Notes under the pieces: generated by a model | The model's input: the letters and a program-made list of their open reading frames with translations, nothing else | What the model was told of the DNA's origin: nothing | Databases searched by the model: none | From: Carya illinoinensis | Taxonomy: Eukaryota > Streptophyta > Magnoliopsida > Fagales > Juglandaceae | Assembly: GCF_018687715.1 (NCBI RefSeq) | Contig: NC_056762.1 | Coordinates: 38,210,864 to 38,274,863, forward strand | Length of the DNA stretch: 64,000 bases | Direction: 5' to 3' | Made by a program: the position numbers and the translations under genes | Shown here: positions 58,366 through 64,000 of the stretch, one piece after another | How positions within the stretch are numbered: position 1 is the stretch's first letter | Layout: each line of letters begins with the position of its first letter

Positions 58366-59583
58366 TTAATAATAATCCAAGTTCTCATCTTTAAGAGTGT
58401 TCATTTAGGTTCCGGATCAGGTACTCAAGTATACCCAACTCGAAACCCAGTTTCAAATTTGGACCAACTTATAACCGGGGTCGGAGTTTCGAGTGTACCC
58501 AGATTTGGTTTTTCTTTTTTTAACAAAAAACTATATGATTAACTTTTTTCAAGAAAAAGATAATGTTAAAAAGCATAGTTTTCTTTTATCTAAAAACCTA
58601 TATTCTATTACAATATTTTCAAGAAAGAATATTGAAAAACATGACTTTTTTTAATATATAAAACAATTAATATTTCCAATTAATGTTATTATAAGTGTTT
58701 CCTTTCAAAAATAAAATAAAATAAAACCACTAATCACCTTTTTAACTAATTACATTATTTGATATTTATACAATACAATACAAAACACAATTACAATATA
58801 TGAAAATTAATATCTAATGATTCTATTTTACTACAGGATCCTGTTCCATTAAGGTTGAAGTCACAAAAATTGTACTGTGCAAATTCATCTAGGACATCAT
58901 AATCCCAACCACTTTTGGATCGAATTATGTTAACATAGACTCAAATGGTTCATCTCAAGCGTAGATAATAAGACTTCTCTGGGACTATCTCAGTAAAAAT
59001 GACATTTACATATTAATGATAATATTAGAGAGACATTATAATTATAACTTTATAAATCCAAACTAAAACTTAAAAAGAAAAAAAAAAAAATCCAAACTGA
59101 GATTGTGGCATCTCTTTGTTTTTCAGTTTGTGTAATGACTAAAGAAAGTTGTTTATTTGATCTCTTCCTGAGTTTTAATTTGGAGTGACCTAAATATTGT
59201 TGTTATCTATACCTCCCAATACTAATTAACTAAACAATCGATCCCTATGATAACGATGCTTATGATGTTTTTCATTGTCGTCTTTGTTATTTTTCTTTTT
59301 CTTACACAAGGGAAGCCCCGATTAGATTTCCCAAAACCAAACAGGTAGTTTGGATCTACATGTTTGAGTGAAAGCATAAAACAGACGACTGATAGAACAA
59401 GAGGAGAAACGAGTATCAAAAGGTCGTCCTGATGCGGCAGGCAGGGCTTCAAATACAAAACACGTTTCCTGCCAAAAGCAGTACGCCCACGGCCCCACTT
59501 CAGATTCCTTCACCCATGCACTCAAACATAATTAATATTTTGCTAATAATAACCCAAGTTCTCATCTAGTCATCTTTCACCAA

Positions 59584-59590
59584 TATATAA
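59584..59590 (+). promoter_or_regulatory. TATA box of the MATE gene
   Basis: TATATAA lies 47 bp before the ATG, giving a leader of only about 15-25 bases if it is used. Confidence 0.45.
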
Positions 59591-59636
59591 AATTTATGTC
59601 TGGAGCAAACCCACCAAGCCATTCTGCCGAGCAATA

Positions 59637-61151
59637 ATGTCTGCAATCCTGAAATTGGAAGAGAGAGTACCGAGTGAGAAAACTTTTCAGCCACCTTCAT
59701 CTCCACCACCTCCAGTTCAAAAATGGCCAGCCAGCTTTGCAGGGATTATGCTTTTGGAGCTAAAAGTGCAGTGGAAAATTGCCCTTCCCTTGGTAGCAAT
59801 GAATTTAGCATGGTTTGCAAAACTAGCGATCACAACAGCATTTTTAGGCAGGCTTGGGGAGCTCAGACTAGCAGGTGGAGCACTAGGGTTTACATTTGCT
59901 AATGTCACAGGTTTCTCTGTCTTGAACGGGCTCTGTGGCGCCATGGAACCCATATGTGGTCAAGCTTATGGAGCCAAAAACTTTAAACTCCTTCACAAGA
60001 TCCTTCTCATGGCAATCTTCTTGTTACTACTAGCAACAATACCTATAGCGTGCTTATGGCTCAATGTTGATAAGCTTCTCATTTATTTTGGCCAACAAAA
60101 AGACATTTCCATTGTCGCAAAGACCTATCTGTTCTACCTCCTCCCTGACTTGGCAATTACTTCATTTCTCTGTCCGCTCAAAGCCTACTTGAGCTCACAG
60201 GGCATAACGGTTCCTATAATGTTTAGCTCGGTTCTGGCGTTATGTTTTCATGTACCCATCAACATATTACTTGCAAAAGCCAAGGGTCTTGAAGGAGTTT
60301 CGATGGCAGTTTGGATCACTGATCTCATGGTAGTGATTCCACTTGCCTTGTATGTGTTTATGACTGAAAATAGGAAGGAGAGAAGGTGGAAGGAAGGAGG
60401 ATGGTGGGACCAAGGCATTAGTGACTGGCTCAAGTTGCTTAAGCTTTGCGGGCCATGCTGCCTCACTACCTGCCTTGAATGGTGGTGTTATGAGATTTTA
60501 GTCTTGCTCACTGGACGGCTAGCAAATGCCAAGCAGGCAGTTGGAGTGTTAGCCATCGTGCTGAACTTCGACTATCTGCTCTACTCCGTGATGCTATCAC
60601 TAGCCACCTCTGTATCCACCCGTGTGTCAAATGAGCTTGGTGCAAACCAAGCCACCACTGCTTACCAGTCAGCCTATGTGTCTCTAGCAGTGAGCATCGT
60701 CTCAGGTTGCATAGGTGGCGTTGTGATGTTTGCAGCGAGGGGAATTTGGGGGCCCCTGTTTAGCCGTAATAAGGGGATTATAAGAGGTGTAAAGAAGTCC
60801 ATGCTGCTTATGGCTTTGGCGGAAGTTGTGAATTTCCCATTGGCAGCATGTGGCGGAATTGTTCGTGGGACAGCTAGGCCATGTTTGGGAATGTATGCCA
60901 ATCTTGGTGGATTCTACCTTCTTGCCCTTCCTTTGGGTGTGGTTTTAGGTTTCAAGGCTGCACTTGGACTTGGTGGGTTGTTGATAGGGTTATTGGTCGG
61001 GATAGTCACCTGTTTGGTTTTGCTGTTGATCTTCGTTACAAGGATTGACTGGGACTCGGAAGCGGGCAAGGCACAAACACTTGCGTGCGATAGGGAAATT
61101 GTTAAGGTAGATGGAAATCACAGAAGCATGGAAACAGCAAGTTATGCTTAA
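59637..61151 (+). CDS. DETOXIFICATION (MATE) efflux carrier
   Basis: 504 residues, single exon. MATE carriers export organic compounds or ions across plasma or vacuole membranes in exchange for H+ or Na+. A Pro-rich cytosolic N-terminus (18-27, PPSSPPPP) precedes about 12 hydrophobic helices; the first runs from about 47 to 70. Family landmarks are MEPICGQAYGA (103-113), CLEWWCYE (279-286), STRVSNELGA (327-336) and RGTARP (410-415), and the tail DWDSEAGKAQ after the last helix. A single exon and these motifs suggest the DTX48-56 clade, perhaps near RHC1/DTX56, but the exact orthologue is uncertain. The charged loop 244-262 separates the two six-helix halves. Length is normal and no damage is seen. 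Confidence 0.95.
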   Translation: MSAILKLEERVPSEKTFQPPSSPPPPVQKWPASFAGIMLLELKVQWKIALPLVAMNLAWFAKLAITTAFLGRLGELRLAGGALGFTFANVTGFSVLNGLCGAMEPICGQAYGAKNFKLLHKILLMAIFLLLLATIPIACLWLNVDKLLIYFGQQKDISIVAKTYLFYLLPDLAITSFLCPLKAYLSSQGITVPIMFSSVLALCFHVPINILLAKAKGLEGVSMAVWITDLMVVIPLALYVFMTENRKERRWKEGGWWDQGISDWLKLLKLCGPCCLTTCLEWWCYEILVLLTGRLANAKQAVGVLAIVLNFDYLLYSVMLSLATSVSTRVSNELGANQATTAYQSAYVSLAVSIVSGCIGGVVMFAARGIWGPLFSRNKGIIRGVKKSMLLMALAEVVNFPLAACGGIVRGTARPCLGMYANLGGFYLLALPLGVVLGFKAALGLGGLLIGLLVGIVTCLVLLLIFVTRIDWDSEAGKAQTLACDREIVKVDGNHRSMETASYA

Positions 61152-61159
61152 GTATGAGA

Positions 61160-61644
61160 ACAACGTTAAAAAGTATTTGTATTATGATTTATAAAGTCTC
61201 TACCATCAAACATGCTGGAAAAGTACCAGTTGAATAGGTTCAATGTAAAAAATTACAAGTTCCATAATTTCCTTTAAGGAAGCACATTTAGAAATGAAAC
61301 TTCGGGCTAGCAAGAAAGGTACGACCACAACCAAAAACGTTGATTGTCATATCACTAATCTAGCTGGCAACGATGAGCACCACAACATGCTCTAAGCAAC
61401 TTGTCACCTAACTCCTTGGCTTGCAATTTTGGGCATTGGAAACAATCATTCAATTAAAACGTATCCATAGGGAGGACAACTTACATAGGCATGCTCAACA
61501 GGGAAGCAATCTGTGAAGTCCTAACCTAATGAATATGTATTCATGAAAGAACGCGCAACTTCAAAGGACATGCGGTATCACTGATTCACTATTGATAAAA
61601 CAGAATTACATTAATAGTAACAACAAGCATGTCGAATGAGTGTA
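61160..61644. other. Convergent 3' ends of the MATE and CLPT-like genes
   Basis: The short interval contains the 3' untranslated regions of both genes, which face each other. A clear polyadenylation signal is not evident for either; GATTTATAAAG at 61180 is one candidate for MATE. Confidence 0.4.
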
Positions 61645-62921
61645 TCAATCATCAACAGGTCCAGGTTCAGAACTTAAAGACTTTAGTTCTTTGGCTTTCT
61701 CATCATTGAAGCCAAGGGTAGCCATGATCTTATGACCTGGCGATTCAACTTCAGACCATATGCCAAGAAGCAGATGAGATGCCGTAACTTCCCCACCATC
61801 ACCTGCATATCATATGGTTAATCAAGCAGCAAGTTTCGATAACTACGATTTGGGATAATAAGAATCATCAAGTGATGCAGCACTTGAATAAGGAATTCTG
61901 AAAAAATATGAGGCACAGCAAAGCTGTCTGCAATACAAAGAACTATAATGTATACTAGTTAGGGACCTCATAATTTTATTTTATTTTATTTTATTTTTTA
62001 TCGGCACCAGTTGTCTGGAACAACATCCAGACAAATCCCAGAGATGCACAGTCCCTCTGCAAGACGTTATAATTATTATCTATTAGTATGAGTTATTGTT
62101 GTAGAAAAAAGATCACGTGGCAGCTATCTCACAAACGAAGGTAAAACTTAGAAATCTTAGTTAAAAGACCTCTTAATGGCACTCGCTTGATAATGAAACC
62201 CCAGTCTCTACATTGTCCATTACATGTAAAACGTTATTATCCTTGATTTCTTATAAAATTCAATTGAGTCATTTAGAAAAATGATGCATACTTGTGTTTT
62301 TATCTCATTTCTCAATACATACATACACATATATATATACATATACATCCATCATTTCAGGGAAACAACTATGATGTTGCTTTCAAATTAATCAAACTAA
62401 GATTCATAGAGAATAGATCTAAAATGATACTGAAATCAGAAATAGTCCTAAACTAGAAGTCTCCCATGATTGATACTTAATATGGCAAGCTAGCTTGAAA
62501 CATAAAAACCAAATCAACTCCAATGAAATGTATATGATAGTAATGACATTAGTAGTTAATGACCCCAAAATGATATAAAGATTTTCCAACCTACAGTGTT
62601 GTCAAAGGCAACAAAAGCCTCAAGGTGCCAAGTCCTAGTGTCGCCCTAACACCTTGAATAAAAGATTTTATTACATTCTTAACTACAGTATATAGAAATT
62701 ACAAAACTAGCTAAAAGAACACTCAATCAGCAGGAACTTACCAGATTTTAGCTTCTGATCAATAGCCCAGTCAAGGGCCCTTAGAGCTGCTTCAGTTAAT
62801 GGAGGATGCTCAGGACTGAAAAAATACATGTCAGCTTTCCCAAGTAACTTGATTGTTTCTTCGCGAACCTTGAAAAGTGTAATTCCATTTGCCCGCAAAA
62901 ACTTTGAAGCCAAACTAGTTC
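61645..62921 (-). CDS. CLPT1-like: Plastid CLPT1/CLPT2-like protein, last two exons (partial)
   Basis: Penultimate exon 62742-62921 encodes TSLASKFLRANGITLFKVRE, KLLGKADMYFFSPEHPPL and LDWAIDQKLKSG; last exon 61645-61802 encodes EVTASHLLLGIWSEVESPGH, KIMATLGF and ends GPVDD then TGA. Splice sites are canonical (CTG|GTAAGT; TGCAG|GTG and AACAG|GAAC) and the frame continues across the 939-bp intron. These are the second Clp-N motif of plant CLPT accessory proteins, which attach to the ClpPR protease core in the chloroplast stroma and aid its assembly. The transit peptide and first Clp-N motif must lie right of the window, because the intron extends from 62922 past 64000. A ClpC N-terminal fragment is less likely because translation stops here. 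Confidence 0.88.
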
Positions 62922-64000
62922 CTGTTAGCGCAAAGGAAAGGGTTCAATGCAGTGCATAATAACCACAGAATTATTGTATTTATAGGAGACAACAAATGGT
63001 GGTAATGAAGGTGGAAGTTGTAAATGTCCAAGGACTAAGATAGCAGCAGTGCCATCAATGAAAGTGGTGTGTATCCAGTGGTAAAACAGGAGGAAAGAAA
63101 AGTAAGTGAAAAGGGCCACAATGAATTGAAAATGTAAGGCAGGAGAAAAGCCTTTTTTTCTCGAGTAATGACACAGACAACCCTTTTTAACAAAAGTGCC
63201 CTCAATTTAAAACAGAGTTGCAAAAAGAATTGTAAAATGGTTGTATATGTATAATTTTCATTTTCTTTCTGTGTCAATGTAAGACATCCCATTTCAACAT
63301 GAGGGAAGGTACCACTTGGCTAAATGGGCAGGTCTCAGACCTGCTTTGTATCTAACAACTGCTCCCACATTATGACAAAGCCAAAGAACTCAAGCTTAAA
63401 TAGCACTTTCTACCAAAATTTTGAATACCTTTCCGATGACTGTTTCAGCTAAGGCAATGGAATGAAATATTTCGGTATCGGTACCGTTTCAGGATAAATT
63501 ATATATTATATATAAATATTTATATGTGATACCCTCATGTGATAAGATTGAGGGAAGGTGGTGTATGGGATTCCACATTGCTTGAGAATGAGATGTTCTT
63601 GCTCTTTATAGGGTTTCAATGGGGCTCTAATTGTATCATTGACTAGTCCTTTTGGAGTATAGGCCATGTGGTTTGAGCCTTCTATTGGGGCATTACATTA
63701 TATGTATATATAAACTAACAACTAATAAAATAAATACATATATATTTAAGTGTGTATCATGTATATGTGTATATATATGGAAGATTTGAAGATTTATAAA
63801 ATGAATATATATTGAAAAAATTACAAACTTGAGTTTCTACTCCCGTAAGAAAGGACTAGAGGGCAAGGTACTAATAACCTTTAGAAAAACATGCATTCGA
63901 TTGTGACTCGAAAGGCTCTAGTTCACCTAAAATATGATAGGTCATTAGCATACCGTTCCAACTTCTCACACCTCATTAGTCTCAGGACAACATCATAATA
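62922..64000 (-). other. Intron of the CLPT-like gene, open at the window edge
   Basis: No upstream exon with the expected first Clp-N motif is visible, so the intron is at least 1.08 kb. At 63524-63700 lies a stretch starting TGATACCCTCATGTGATAAG with GGATTCCACATTGCTTGAGA and CTCTTTATAGGG, resembling promoter-bearing LTR or solo-LTR pieces common in plants. Confidence 0.55.
63524..63700 (+). repeat. Possible solo-LTR or TRIM fragment
   Basis: GGATTCCACATTGCTTGAGA followed by a CTTTATAGGG TATA-like site and ending GGGGCATTACA. The composition and the TG...CA ends suggest an LTR, but no partner or target duplication is seen. Confidence 0.3.

Larger units (their letters stand above)
52780..59560. 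other. Intergenic, AT-rich
   Basis: No gene is firmly supported in 6.8 kb. Contents: a small unexplained frame at 53825-54046, a four-block G run (54901-54918), a family D MITE (55733-55893), family B-like MITEs (about 56005-56160 and 58167-58360), and from about 59300 the upstream region of the MATE gene. Confidence 0.55.

Noticed and set aside
60248..60901. Minus-strand frames within the MATE coding region
   Set aside because: Shadow frames of a strongly conserved plus-strand carrier.

Overview
The window is nuclear DNA of a flowering plant, most likely a woody eudicot. It has split genes with GT-AG introns, plant-only gene families (A20/AN1 stress-associated protein, armadillo-repeat kinesin, AHL AT-hook factor, DETOXIFICATION/MATE carrier, plastid CLPT), Ty1/copia retrotransposons primed by initiator-Met tRNA, and very AT-rich spacers full of small inverted-repeat elements. 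Several of those small repeats look like families I associate with Fagales genomes (walnut, pecan, oak); this placement is inference.

Layout. 1 to about 3775 is the left-truncated remainder of a minus-strand copia element (Copia-1) with a very long repetitive leader. 6018-11167 is an old complete but rearranged minus-strand copia (Copia-2) with both LTRs and a one-mismatch target duplication; it carries an unexplained plus-strand promoter-and-ORF segment near 7.7-8.3 kb. An AT-rich spacer with MITEs follows, then the stress-associated protein gene (TATA 14267, CDS 15391-15918, intron in the 5' leader). 16.1-24.3 kb is spacer with MITEs, including a CACTA miniature with perfect 3-bp target duplication.

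24604-41562 is an ARK-type armadillo-repeat kinesin gene that I could splice completely: 19 coding exons, 908 residues, open reading frame through every junction, one GC-AG intron. Its introns hold LINE tails, a SINE with target duplication, an antisense VQ-motif protein pseudogene (intron 14), and a whole recent copia element (Copia-3, intron 16) whose two 180-bp LTRs look identical and are flanked by a perfect TAGAG duplication, although the element has lost gag.

44866-45756 (minus) is an AHL22-like AT-hook/PPC protein. 46.4-59.5 kb is gene-poor spacer with a TRIM-like miniature LTR element (52391-52779), a four-block G run, a 30-G run and MITEs, one of which can be compared with a related empty site nearby. 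59637-61151 is a single-exon MATE carrier. 61645-62921 (minus) holds the last two exons of a plastid CLPT1/2-like gene whose 5' part lies beyond the right edge.

The genes are not an operon or pathway; they are independent plant loci. The most interesting material is in the transposons and the kinesin introns: a hairpin array in the Copia-1 leader, leader repeats in all three copia elements, the VQ pseudogene, and the gag-less but apparently recent Copia-3.
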